Origin: Bacteroidota bacterium
GTDB taxonomy: Bacteria; Bacteroidota; Bacteroidia; Flavobacteriales; Flavobacteriaceae
DNA: 5,246 nt
NCBI GenBank assembly: GCA_021793535.1
Contig: JAJYSO010000155.1
Coordinates: forward strand, 1-5,246
Reading direction: 5' to 3'
The translations under genes and the position numbers were made by a program. The number at the start of each line of letters is the position of its first letter. Position 1 is the stretch's first letter. Under the pieces are notes generated by a model, which worked only from the letters and a program-made list of their open reading frames with translations, did not search any database and was not told the origin of the DNA. Of the stretch, positions 1 to 5,246 are shown piece after piece.

Positions 1-295
1 ATCTTAGAAAAACGAGTATTCCCGTGATGAAAAAAATCAGGCTAAGGGACATGACGTGTGTATGGAGCATGGTGAGCATTTCTTGCCGTGTTTTTTCATA
101 TTTCATCACTGTTGCTTCTTGATTGTCTTCATTTCCCAGATAATTCTCTTGAATGCCTTGCGGTGTGATGTGGGTGGTGTGATCCACAAATTTGACTCCC
201 GAAGAAAAGCCAAAGCTCAAAATGACTAAAAATAATGCAATGAACCATTTGACCGGTTTGGGAAATTTTCGGATGGAACCGTTCCAGTTTTTCAT
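1..295 (-). CDS. Conserved membrane protein, N-terminal 98 residues (cut by window edge)
   Basis: The frame is open from an ATG at 295-293 to the window edge with no stop, so the gene continues outside. The product starts with a short basic stretch (K/R to about residue 16), then a hydrophobic segment at about 17-32. A polar, probably extracytoplasmic stretch follows at 33-77, containing a histidine-rich piece (HTTHIT, 39-44) and the text GIQENYLGNE (47-56). A second hydrophobic segment starts near 81, just after HTH (78-80). It looks like an inner-membrane protein with more helices to come. The ATG overlaps the stop of the FMN-binding gene (ATGA, 292-295), which implies translational coupling and a shared job. 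Conserved-looking histidines next to a membrane helix could be haem or metal ligands, but that is inference. I do not recognise a named family; similar uncharacterised proteins seem to occur in Flavobacteria. Confidence 0.85.
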   Translation of the reverse strand, partial: MKNWNGSIRKFPKPVKWFIALFLVILSFGFSSGVKFVDHTTHITPQGIQENYLGNEDNQEATVMKYEKTRQEMLTMLHTHVMSLSLIFFITGILVFLR

Positions 296-828
296 AATAA
301 GGTGGCTTTGTGTAAAGTGTCGATGGTTTTTAGGGCTTGAGCTACGGCTCTGGTCATGGATCGTGCCGAGATCGTCGCTCCGCTTATGCCATCTATATTG
401 TTCCCAAATTTTGGAGAGGAAGTAGGCGTCATTCCTTCAAATTGTTGGAGCCAACGAGGGGTTTCAATTGCTCTTCCGAAGGTTTCCCGATAAATTAAGA
501 CCTTTGCTTTGATAAGGGTGAGTTGCGGATTGAAAATAAGTACATAATCAAAATCCCGCTCTTTGCTCGGGGCAGACCCTAGATAAGCATAGCCTTTGAG
601 CTTTGATTGGATCCGTAATTTGTAGAGGCGGTCCTTGCTCAAATCCGTAGGCACTTCTTTTCGGATAGCAGCATCATTTACAGAGAGCTCTTCAAGGGTT
701 ACATCTTCTTGTCCAAGGGCAATATCCACCGCATTATGAAGTCGGAGTTGTAAAGTTCTTTCTTGCCCAAAGAGAGAAGCTTGAAAGAAGAACAGGAGTA
801 GGTATAACAATAGTTGACTGCGAATCAT
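292..828 (-). CDS. Secreted FMN-binding domain protein (covalently flavinylated type)
   Basis: The 178-residue product has a signal peptide (hydrophobic core about 5-19, likely cleavage near FGQ at 20-22). The mature domain carries the FMN_bind (PF04205) pattern: GYAYLGSAP (79-87), a strand pair with LIFNPQLTLIKAKVLIYRE (97-115), PRWLQQF (124-130) and DGISGATIS (146-154). In NqrC/RnfG-type proteins the last Thr of the S/T-G-A-T motif receives FMN through a phosphoester bond made by ApbE; here that is Thr152. The protein is therefore expected to be an electron-carrying flavoprotein outside the cytoplasmic membrane. No transmembrane anchor other than the signal sequence is seen. It lies downstream of the barrel gene (114-base gap, own promoter-like element) and overlaps the next membrane-protein gene by 4 bases, which is probably its electron-transfer partner. 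The family call is firm; partner and electron acceptor are unknown. The domain is shorter than NqrC (about 260 residues), and no Nqr/Rnf genes are visible. Confidence 0.93.
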   Translation of the reverse strand: MIRSQLLLYLLLFFFQASLFGQERTLQLRLHNAVDIALGQEDVTLEELSVNDAAIRKEVPTDLSKDRLYKLRIQSKLKGYAYLGSAPSKERDFDYVLIFNPQLTLIKAKVLIYRETFGRAIETPRWLQQFEGMTPTSSPKFGNNIDGISGATISARSMTRAVAQALKTIDTLHKATLL

Positions 829-849
829 CGTGTTGGTTTTAATTCAGGA

Positions 850-857
850 CAAATGTA
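850..857 (-). promoter_or_regulatory. Putative -7 promoter element before the FMN-binding gene
   Basis: The minus strand reads TACATTTG, a full match to the Bacteroidota -7 consensus TAnnTTTG. It lies about 21 bases before the ATG at 828, giving a short leader. No good TTG -33 box is seen at the usual 17-23 base spacing. If active, it would let the FMN-binding and membrane-protein genes be transcribed separately from the barrel gene, since I see no terminator in 858-942. Confidence 0.45.
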
Positions 858-942
858 TCTATAATTAGTTTTATGGCATTTGAAAACATACTTTTTGGCT
901 GTTTTTTAACCTGTTACAGTTTCCGACATAGCAGTGCACCTT

Positions 943-2724
943 CTATGGGATTCGCTGTAAGAGGGGATCCTTTGGTTTTGCAATGTGCCTGTGCTGAAAT
1001 TCTTTTCCTTTTATCCTATACTGCAAAGCAATGCCATAGGTGTTATGATCCAAGTTGATGTTTCTCGAGAAAAGGGCATCTTCCACCCTGAATTGTTCCC
1101 ATTTTCTATTCGCTTTAAAGATGTCTTCTCCAAAAATACTAATCTTTAGGTTTTTCCCTATTTTCTTTTCGATAAATACATCCAATTGAGTGTAATGGAA
1201 GTGTTTGGTAAAGGGATCTTTATAATTTGAAGCATAAGTAAAATTAAGGCCGGTTTTCCAGCTGTGTCCCAGATGGAAGGTATGGGCCGAGTAAACTTTG
1301 AGGCGTGGAGTGTTGCGCAAGGCTTTTTCCGCCTCTATCCGACGATAAACAAGTTGTCCATGGGTATGACTGCTCCAAAACCCAGAAAAAAAGTCTCGGG
1401 TGTAACGCGTGTTGAGGCCTGCCAAGAATGGCGTATTAAAATTGGCATTGGTCAGCAAGAGCCGCTGATCTTCCAGGGTATAGTACCGGACAATTAGGTC
1501 TTTGGCATAACCGGCATACAGTTGCAGAGTCCATTGTTTTTGCGTAGTTTCCAAGCTAAGGGTGTATTCTTTTGTGGGGTGCAAGTTTAATGTTCCGGAT
1601 GTGTAGATGAGGTCATAATACAGGGTGGTAATAGGATTGAGTTGGTCATAGGTGGGGCGTATAAGCCGCTTTTCTATAGACAGGGTATAGCTTTGGTTTT
1701 TTGTTGGGGTTGAGCTGTAGGATAGCTGGTAGGTAACATCCAGGTGCTTTTCTTTTTGGTGGGAAACGAGCTTTTCTTCTTTTACATGAGTCGCATTCTT
1801 TCTCAGGTGAGGATTTTCTATGCCCAGCTCGAAATCCAACGCAGATCTTTGAGAAAGTGCAGCACGGTGTGCTAAGCGAAAGGAAAATAGATTCTCTCGG
1901 TATTGAAAAGCGGGGAAGAAAGCGGATTTTTCCATACCTTGTTGTCCATTTTCCTCGAGGGAAAGGCCTTGGTATTCAAACGTGGCTTTGGTAGTGCCAC
2001 CTGTATGTTGGTGTTGCAAACTGGCAAACCCTCCCATAGCTGTGGTCTTGGTTTTCAACTGTTGGCTTTGGATTTGTGTTGCAGTGATCGATTGTCCGGG
2101 GTTTTTCATGGAAACAAAATTTTCCATTCCACCCACCTCTATAGTGGTAGCCTTAGAGAGAAGGTGTTGCCAGACTTGTGAAAAGTGATACGATTTAACC
2201 AAGTGATTCCTTTGCATGTTTTTCTTTATCTCCCTCCCTAAAGTATGGTCTTTTTTATCGGTATGGGTATAATTGAATTGTTGATGGAGCAATAGCTTGT
2301 TCTGTCCATTCAGTCTAATTTCCATATCGAGTAGTGCACGGTGGTTTCTATAGATGGTCCGCTTGTTCAGATCCCATTCTCCAATATCTTGGTTGGGGCG
2401 ATCGCGCTTGAGGTAGCCTTCCGGACTAAAGGGATCGAATATAAAATCATATCCTGTTTGCAGGGAAATGTTTTTGCGATTCAATTCATAATGTACCTCT
2501 TGTTCGTTGACGAAATCATGACTGGGCTGGTGTACGGTTTTAAGGTTGATCTTGTAATTTTTCCGATCTGGAGCAAGATCAGTAGCATCCGAAGGTGCTT
2601 TTTCAAGTGGTTTTGATTTTTTTAGTTCCTTTTTGGAAGTGGTGGATTGGGCAAAGAAAGTAGATGAATTAAAGACTAAAATAGCTAGGCATACAATTTT
2701 CGTTACCTTGAAATGGGGGAACAT
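943..2724 (-). CDS. Plug-less outer-membrane beta-barrel protein (OMP_b-brl_3-like)
   Basis: The 593-residue product begins with a signal peptide (hydrophobic segment about 9-25, cleavage near FFAQ at 23-26). A Lys/Ser/Pro-rich linker runs to about residue 55. The rest is alternating polar/aromatic strand sequence typical of a barrel. The best family marker is the middle stretch with KRLIRPTYDQLNP, then SGTLNLHPTKEYTLSLE, which matches the 'RPxYxxLNP ... GNPxLxPE' signature of OMP_b-brl_3 (PF14905) TonB-dependent-receptor-like barrels. Such proteins are usually about 750-850 residues, with a carboxypeptidase-like repeat and a plug domain first. Both are absent here, and no TonB box is evident. 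The barrel seems to end at about residue 571 and is followed by a basic tail of about 20 residues. By my count about 29 residues (5%) are histidine, roughly twice the usual share. It sits in the outer membrane; its cargo is unknown. The 114-base gap to the downstream FMN-binding gene has no visible terminator, so read-through is possible. The start is the only ATG before the signal peptide. Confidence 0.85.
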   Translation of the reverse strand: MFPHFKVTKIVCLAILVFNSSTFFAQSTTSKKELKKSKPLEKAPSDATDLAPDRKNYKINLKTVHQPSHDFVNEQEVHYELNRKNISLQTGYDFIFDPFSPEGYLKRDRPNQDIGEWDLNKRTIYRNHRALLDMEIRLNGQNKLLLHQQFNYTHTDKKDHTLGREIKKNMQRNHLVKSYHFSQVWQHLLSKATTIEVGGMENFVSMKNPGQSITATQIQSQQLKTKTTAMGGFASLQHQHTGGTTKATFEYQGLSLEENGQQGMEKSAFFPAFQYRENLFSFRLAHRAALSQRSALDFELGIENPHLRKNATHVKEEKLVSHQKEKHLDVTYQLSYSSTPTKNQSYTLSIEKRLIRPTYDQLNPITTLYYDLIYTSGTLNLHPTKEYTLSLETTQKQWTLQLYAGYAKDLIVRYYTLEDQRLLLTNANFNTPFLAGLNTRYTRDFFSGFWSSHTHGQLVYRRIEAEKALRNTPRLKVYSAHTFHLGHSWKTGLNFTYASNYKDPFTKHFHYTQLDVFIEKKIGKNLKISIFGEDIFKANRKWEQFRVEDALFSRNINLDHNTYGIALQYRIKGKEFQHRHIAKPKDPLLQRIP

Positions 2725-2765
2725 GTGTGGTGATTCATGAGGTTTTTAAGAAATAGCTCCGAAAG

Positions 2766-2773
2766 CAAAAATA
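2766..2773 (-). promoter_or_regulatory. Putative -7 promoter element for the barrel gene
   Basis: The minus strand reads TATTTTTG followed by C, a full match to TAnnTTTG and a very common form of the Bacteroidota -7 box. It lies 41 bases before the ATG at 2724, leaving a leader of about 35 bases. The nearest TTTG upstream has a spacer of about 24 bases, slightly longer than usual. The preceding superoxide dismutase terminator (2818-2855) isolates this transcript. Confidence 0.6.
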
Positions 2774-2817
2774 CGAACTTACGGGCAAATCGAACTTCAA
2801 AGGTTTGGTGCGGTCAT

Positions 2818-2855
2818 AAAAAATGCCTTGGCTCATTAAAACCAAGGCATTTTTT
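2818..2855 (-). terminator. Rho-independent terminator of the superoxide dismutase gene
   Basis: This is a perfect 14-bp inverted repeat: left arm 2818-2831, 10-base loop 2832-2841, right arm 2842-2855. The GC-rich core is TGCCTTGG/CCAAGGCA, flanked by six A on one side and six T on the other. It begins about 19 bases past the TAA at 2874-2876. Read on the minus strand, the hairpin ends in a run of U, as expected for an intrinsic terminator. The A/T flanks would make it work on the plus strand too, although no plus-strand gene reads into it here. Confidence 0.9.
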
Positions 2856-2873
2856 AAAGTTGAGGAAGCACAA

Positions 2874-3479
2874 TTATTTGGCAGCCTCGTATTTTTTTGC
2901 AACCGTATCCCAATCGATTACATTGAAGAAAGCTTCTACGTAGTCGGGGCGTCTGTTTTGGTATTTTAAATAATAAGCGTGCTCCCATACATCAATACCC
3001 AGAATGGGGGTGCCACAAGCAGCCTCAGGCATCAAAGGGTTATCTTGGTTTGGGGTAGAGCATACGCTTACTTTTCCTCCTTTTTCAACAGCCAGCCATG
3101 CCCATCCTGATCCAAAACGCGTTTTGGCAGCATTACTGAATTCATCTTTGAATTTTTCGAAGGAGCCAAAAGCATCATCGATGGCTTTAGCCAATTCACC
3201 AGAGGGTTTTCCTCCACCATTGGGAGACATGACTTCAAAAAACAGGTTGTGATTGTAATATCCTCCACCATTGTTACGGACGGCAGCATTACTCAGGTCA
3301 AGATTGGTTAAGATCTCTTCAATGCTTTTTCCCTCCAAGTCTGTTCCTTCAATAGCGGCATTTAATTTACTGGTATATCCCGCATGATGTTTCCCATAAT
3401 GTACTTTCATGGTTGCTTCGTCTATATGAGGCTCCAAAGCGTTGAAAGCATACTTTAATTTAGGTTGTTCAAAAGCCAT
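2874..3479 (-). CDS. sodA: Superoxide dismutase, Mn-type of the Fe/Mn family
   Basis: The enzyme dismutates superoxide to oxygen and hydrogen peroxide in the cytoplasm; no signal peptide is present. The 201-residue product matches the usual family length. Metal ligands are visible: His27 (in KVHYGKHH), His77 (in YYNHNLFF), Asp163 and His167 (in DVWEHAYY). The second-shell tyrosine is Tyr35. Metal preference leans to manganese: the residue four before His77 is Gly (Gly73, where iron enzymes carry Gln), and Gln145 in NQDNPL is the Mn-type glutamine. Cambialistic use cannot be excluded. I place the start at the ATG at 3479-3477 (MAFEQPKLKY). An in-frame extension to 3530 adds 17 residues unlike the family, and its ATGs lie at or before the likely promoter (3519-3526), so they would not be in the mRNA. 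The gene appears monocistronic, with its own promoter and a strong terminator (2818-2855). Confidence 0.97.
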   Translation of the reverse strand: MAFEQPKLKYAFNALEPHIDEATMKVHYGKHHAGYTSKLNAAIEGTDLEGKSIEEILTNLDLSNAAVRNNGGGYYNHNLFFEVMSPNGGGKPSGELAKAIDDAFGSFEKFKDEFSNAAKTRFGSGWAWLAVEKGGKVSVCSTPNQDNPLMPEAACGTPILGIDVWEHAYYLKYQNRRPDYVEAFFNVIDWDTVAKKYEAAK

Positions 3480-3518
3480 AATATTATTTTTATAAGGTTT
3501 CGTTATTTCAGTGTGCAT

Positions 3519-3526
3519 CAAAATTA
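3519..3526 (-). promoter_or_regulatory. sodA: Putative -7 promoter element for superoxide dismutase
   Basis: The minus strand reads TAATTTTG, a full match to TAnnTTTG, 39 bases before the chosen ATG at 3479. A near-match, GATATTTG, lies just upstream (3528-3535). No clear -33 box is seen. The position supports the downstream start, because the ATG at 3518-3516 would fall before or at the transcription start. Confidence 0.5.
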
Positions 3527-3619
3527 ACAAATATCGAGCGATTCCTTAAGGTATTATTGTTATAAATTTCTTAATGGCAAAATTTTAATTAAATCTAGTG
3601 GTATATTGAAAATAAATAA

Positions 3620-3652
3620 AGAAGAATTCTCAGATTCTCTCGGAGAACTTCT
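3620..3652 (+). repeat. Imperfect inverted repeat at the thioesterase promoter, possible operator
   Basis: The left arm AGAAGAATTCTC (3620-3631) and right arm GAGAACTTCT (3643-3652) are reverse complements apart from an extra AA in the left arm. A second, nested arm TTCTC (3635-3639) also pairs with GAGAA (3643-3647), and ATTCTC is directly repeated (3626-3631, 3634-3639). The right arm touches the putative -7 box at 3652-3659, so a protein bound here would cover the promoter. It could equally be a chance feature of AT-rich sequence. Confidence 0.35.
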
Positions 3653-3659
3653 ACCTTTG
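3652..3659 (+). promoter_or_regulatory. Putative -7 promoter element for the thioesterase-DCC pair
   Basis: The sequence TACCTTTG fits TAnnTTTG and lies 15 bases before the ATG at 3675, so the leader would be very short (under 10 bases). The -33 region is occupied by the inverted repeat at 3620-3652 and has no clear TTG. A very short leader is consistent with the absence of a strong Shine-Dalgarno sequence; only GAGAAAG (3667-3673) is nearby. Confidence 0.5.
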
Positions 3660-3674
3660 TGAATACGAGAAAGC

Positions 3675-4088
3675 ATGCTGAAAAAAGGAGTGTACACAAT
3701 GGAAAAAAAGGTCCCTCAACAAGCGATTGATGGCTTGGGGCATGTCAATAATGTAGTGTACGTGGATTGGATTCAGGAAATTTCCAAAAGCCACTGGGAG
3801 GCGCGAACTACTCCAGTGCAACGCGAAGAGGTTTTTTGGGTGGTTTTAAGCCATTTTATTGAATATAAGGCAGCCTGCTTTTTGGGGGACGTGTTGGTGC
3901 TCAAAACCTGGGTGGATACCATAGCAGGAGTCAAGAGTGAACGCTGTGTGGAGATTTGGCGTAAAGCGGATAAACAACTGGCTGTAAAGGCACGCACCTC
4001 TTGGTGTCTTGTTGATGCGAAAACTAAGCGTCCCAAACGGATTACGACAGAATTGGATCAAATCGTCGAAAAGGATGGTGGGCAATAA
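3675..4088 (+). CDS. Acyl-CoA thioesterase, hotdog-fold 4HBT/YbgC-like
   Basis: The 137-residue product is the usual size for a single hotdog domain. The family signature is clear: AIDGLGHVNNVVYVDWIQE (17-35). Asp19 is the expected catalytic acid at the start of the D-x-x-G-H-V-N-N motif and is followed by the long central helix. VVLSHFIEYKAACFLGD (56-72) and RTSWCLVDAKTKRPKRI (107-123) match the later strands and the usual closing 'D..T.RP.RI' segment. The enzyme should hydrolyse an acyl- or aroyl-CoA in the cytoplasm; chain length and substrate cannot be read from sequence. I chose the ATG at 3675 because it gives the first strand room before Asp19. The ATG at 3699 would leave only about ten residues before Asp19. 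The 3' end overlaps the DCC gene by 14 bases, so the two are one transcription unit. No signal peptide or membrane segment is seen. Confidence 0.93.
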   Translation: MLKKGVYTMEKKVPQQAIDGLGHVNNVVYVDWIQEISKSHWEARTTPVQREEVFWVVLSHFIEYKAACFLGDVLVLKTWVDTIAGVKSERCVEIWRKADKQLAVKARTSWCLVDAKTKRPKRITTELDQIVEKDGGQ

Positions 4089-4473
4089 GGACATAATACT
4101 GTTTGATGGGGTTTGTAACTTGTGCAATGGGATCGTTCAATTTATTATCAAGCATGATCATGCCGATCATTTTCGTTTTGCCGCACTTCAAAGTGAGGTG
4201 GGGAGACAGTATTTAAAAAGGGCTCAGCTTTCGGGGGTCAAAAACACTATTGTACTTATTGAAAAAGAGCAGGGGTACGTAAAATCTACTGCGGCCTTGC
4301 GCATTTTTAGGGCACTAAAAGGATACCGATGGATGAGCATACTGCTGCTCATTCCGAGACGAATACGGGATTTTGGATATGATTGGATAGCTCATAACCG
4401 CTATAAATGGTTTGGGAGAAAGGATTCTTGCATGCTACCTACTGCGGAATTGAAGGCTAAATTTTTGGATTGA
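4075..4473 (+). CDS. DCC-family thiol-disulfide oxidoreductase (DUF393)
   Basis: The product has 132 residues when started at the ATG at 4075. The diagnostic motif is at the very N terminus: a beta-strand IILF, then DGVCNLCNG (11-19), giving Asp11, Cys14 and Cys17, the D-x-x-C-x-x-C that names the DCC family (PF04134). The C-terminal text KDSCMLPTAELKAKF is also typical. The family is predicted to have a thioredoxin-like fold and to exchange disulfides, but physiological substrates are poorly known. An in-frame ATG at 4009 would add 22 residues unlike the family and lie deep within the thioesterase gene, so 4075 is preferred. The start lies inside the thioesterase gene in another frame (14-base overlap), which implies translational coupling. 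A hydrophobic stretch near 87-94 (WMSILLLIP) is too short to be a sure membrane helix. Cytoplasmic location is likely. Confidence 0.93.
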   Translation: MVGNKDIILFDGVCNLCNGIVQFIIKHDHADHFRFAALQSEVGRQYLKRAQLSGVKNTIVLIEKEQGYVKSTAALRIFRALKGYRWMSILLLIPRRIRDFGYDWIAHNRYKWFGRKDSCMLPTAELKAKFLD

Positions 4474-4510
4474 ACCCCATGGAAAGCTTTGATTTTGGTT
4501 ATCTAAAACC

Positions 4511-4541
4511 TTTCTAAATAAGGATTTAGTTTGTATTTTTG
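4511..4541 (+). promoter_or_regulatory. Putative promoter of the PaaE-like reductase gene
   Basis: The -7 box TATTTTTG (4534-4541) fits TAnnTTTG exactly. TTTC (4511-4514) sits 19 bases before it and could act as an imperfect -33 box (consensus TTTG/TTG). The ATG follows 14 bases after the -7 box, preceded by an A-rich tract (4543-4554) of the kind that often stands in for a Shine-Dalgarno sequence in Bacteroidota. Confidence 0.6.
4514..4541 (+). terminator. Weak hairpin plus T-tract after the DCC gene, overlapping the next promoter
   Basis: CTAAAT (4514-4519) and ATTTAG (4524-4529) form a perfect 6-bp stem with an AAGG loop, followed by a T-rich tract (4530-4540). The stem has only one G-C pair, so termination would be weak. 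It is 40 bases past the DCC stop. The T-tract also forms the -7 box of the following gene, so the two functions may be confounded. Confidence 0.3.
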
Positions 4542-4555
4542 CAAAAAAAAGAAAT

Positions 4556-5246
4556 ATGTCTCGTTTTCACGAACTTCGTGTAAATGCTATCAATAGAGAA
4601 ACCTCTGAAGCTGTTTCGGTAGGTTTTGAAGTTCCCGAGGGGCTCAGGTCTGATTTTACATTTGTTGCCGGTCAATACCTGACTTTAGAAAAAGAAATTG
4701 CAGGAAAAAAATTCAGGCGCTCCTATTCGATTTGCTCTGCCCCTGAAAGTGGGAAGTTAAAGGTGGCCGTAAAGGAAATTGCGGACGGTCGATTTTCGGC
4801 TTGGGTTAATAAAAGGCTGAAAGTTGGGGACGTCATGAACGTCTTTCTTCCCGAGGGGAGATTCACCTATCAACCTCATTCGCCTGAAGAGCGAAAAGCT
4901 TATGTTGCTTTTTCTGCAGGAAGTGGGATTACACCTATTATGGCCATTTTACAAAGTGTTTTGCGCTGCGAACCACAAAGCACATTTGTGTTGGTTTACG
5001 GAAATAAAACGCCGGAACAAACCATTTTCTATCAAGATCTCTTGCGCCTTAAGGAAGCCTATCCCGATCGCTTTTTTATTGAATTTGCTTATAGTCAACT
5101 CAAGCAGGAGAAGTCTCCCTTGGCGTTGATTAAACGTGGGCTTTTTGGGAGTAAGCCAAAGAAAGATGCTGCTGAAAAACCCATTTATGGGAGGATTCAA
5201 TCGGATACGGCGGATTTTATCCTTAAACAGAAATATAGGCATTTGA
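4556..5246 (+). CDS. PaaE-like ferredoxin/flavin NAD(P)H reductase, N-terminal 230 residues (cut by window edge)
   Basis: The frame is open from the ATG at 4556 to the window end with no stop. The protein is a ferredoxin-NADP reductase fold. FAD-domain marks are AGQYLTL (38-44) and RRSYSICSAP (54-63), the RxYS motif that holds the flavin. NAD(P)-domain marks are SAGSGITPIMAIL (120-132) and VLVYGNKTPEQTIFYQDL (145-162). This order is that of PaaE-type reductases (about 350 residues), which carry a C-terminal plant-type 2Fe-2S domain. That part would lie beyond the window, so its cysteines cannot be checked. The usual role is passing electrons from NAD(P)H through FAD and 2Fe-2S to an oxygenase or desaturase. 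No paaABCD genes are visible, so a phenylacetate role is not supported. A lysine-rich insertion (about 186-209) separates AYSQ from YGRI, where relatives often have a short link. The gene has its own promoter and probably a separate transcript from the DCC gene. Confidence 0.92.
   Translation, partial: MSRFHELRVNAINRETSEAVSVGFEVPEGLRSDFTFVAGQYLTLEKEIAGKKFRRSYSICSAPESGKLKVAVKEIADGRFSAWVNKRLKVGDVMNVFLPEGRFTYQPHSPEERKAYVAFSAGSGITPIMAILQSVLRCEPQSTFVLVYGNKTPEQTIFYQDLLRLKEAYPDRFFIEFAYSQLKQEKSPLALIKRGLFGSKPKKDAAEKPIYGRIQSDTADFILKQKYRHL

Noticed and set aside
873..1058. Plus-strand small open frame beginning MAFENILFGC between the FMN-binding and barrel genes
   Set aside because: More than half lies antisense to the barrel gene, the rest covers the intergenic gap, and no promoter or family match is seen.
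1903..2616. Several plus-strand open frames of 68-92 codons opposite the barrel gene
   Set aside because: They are antisense to a continuous 593-codon gene with signal peptide and family motifs, and have no promoter or family signature of their own.
3480..3530. Upstream extension of superoxide dismutase to an ATG at 3530 (17 extra residues)
   Set aside because: The extra residues do not resemble the family or a signal peptide, the 201-residue form has the usual length, and the extension overlaps the putative -7 box.
3541..3620. AT-rich stretch between sodA and the thioesterase gene as an origin or attachment site
   Set aside because: No repeated boxes, tRNA end or integrase gene is present; it is simply the divergent promoter region.
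4009..4074. Upstream start of the DCC protein at 4009
   Set aside because: It would overlap the thioesterase gene by 80 bases and add 22 residues with no family match. The strand before the D-x-x-C-x-x-C motif begins naturally from 4075.
3773..4127. Two minus-strand open frames opposite the thioesterase gene
   Set aside because: The plus-strand gene has an intact hotdog signature; the antisense products show no recognisable domain.
4949..5242. Minus-strand open frame of 97 codons opposite the reductase gene
   Set aside because: The plus-strand frame shows clear FAD- and NAD(P)-binding motifs throughout; the minus-strand product has no recognisable features.
4556..5246. Phenylacetate degradation (paa) locus
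   Set aside because: Only the reductase-like gene is present; no paaABCD-type oxygenase genes are visible, and PaaE-like reductases serve many partners.

Overview
The window looks like ordinary chromosomal DNA from a Bacteroidota bacterium, most likely of the class Flavobacteriia. Three things support this. Every likely promoter is a TAnnTTTG-type -7 element, and most starts lack a Shine-Dalgarno sequence. The protein families are typical of the group: an OMP_b-brl_3-type outer-membrane barrel, an FMN-binding lipid-side flavoprotein with a GISGATIS motif, a DCC-family protein and a PaaE-like reductase. Base composition is moderately AT-rich. The genus cannot be fixed from the sequence.

Layout: transcription diverges from an AT-rich gap at 3480-3674. 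Everything to the left is on the minus strand. It comprises a Mn-type superoxide dismutase (2874-3479) with a strong terminator behind it (2818-2855), a plug-less outer-membrane beta-barrel protein (943-2724), a secreted FMN-binding protein (292-828), and the N-terminal part of a membrane protein (1-295) whose ATG overlaps the FMN-binding gene's stop. Everything to the right is on the plus strand. It comprises a hotdog-fold acyl-CoA thioesterase (3675-4088), a DCC-family thiol-disulfide oxidoreductase overlapping it by 14 bases (4075-4473), and the first 230 residues of a PaaE-like flavin reductase that runs out of the window (4556-5246).

The barrel, FMN-binding protein and membrane protein form a plausible cell-envelope redox set: outer membrane, periplasmic flavoprotein, and inner-membrane partner. 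No ApbE flavin transferase is in view, so flavinylation would depend on a gene elsewhere. The superoxide dismutase is a stand-alone cytoplasmic detoxification gene. The thioesterase and DCC genes are tightly coupled, and the reductase has its own promoter.

I found no mobile element, CRISPR array, RNA gene or defence locus. There is no convincing undescribed system here. The best candidate for something under-described is the barrel, flavoprotein and membrane-protein cluster. All intergenic gaps are under 200 bases: 829-942, 2725-2873, 3480-3674 and 4474-4555. They hold the promoters, terminators and inverted repeats listed.
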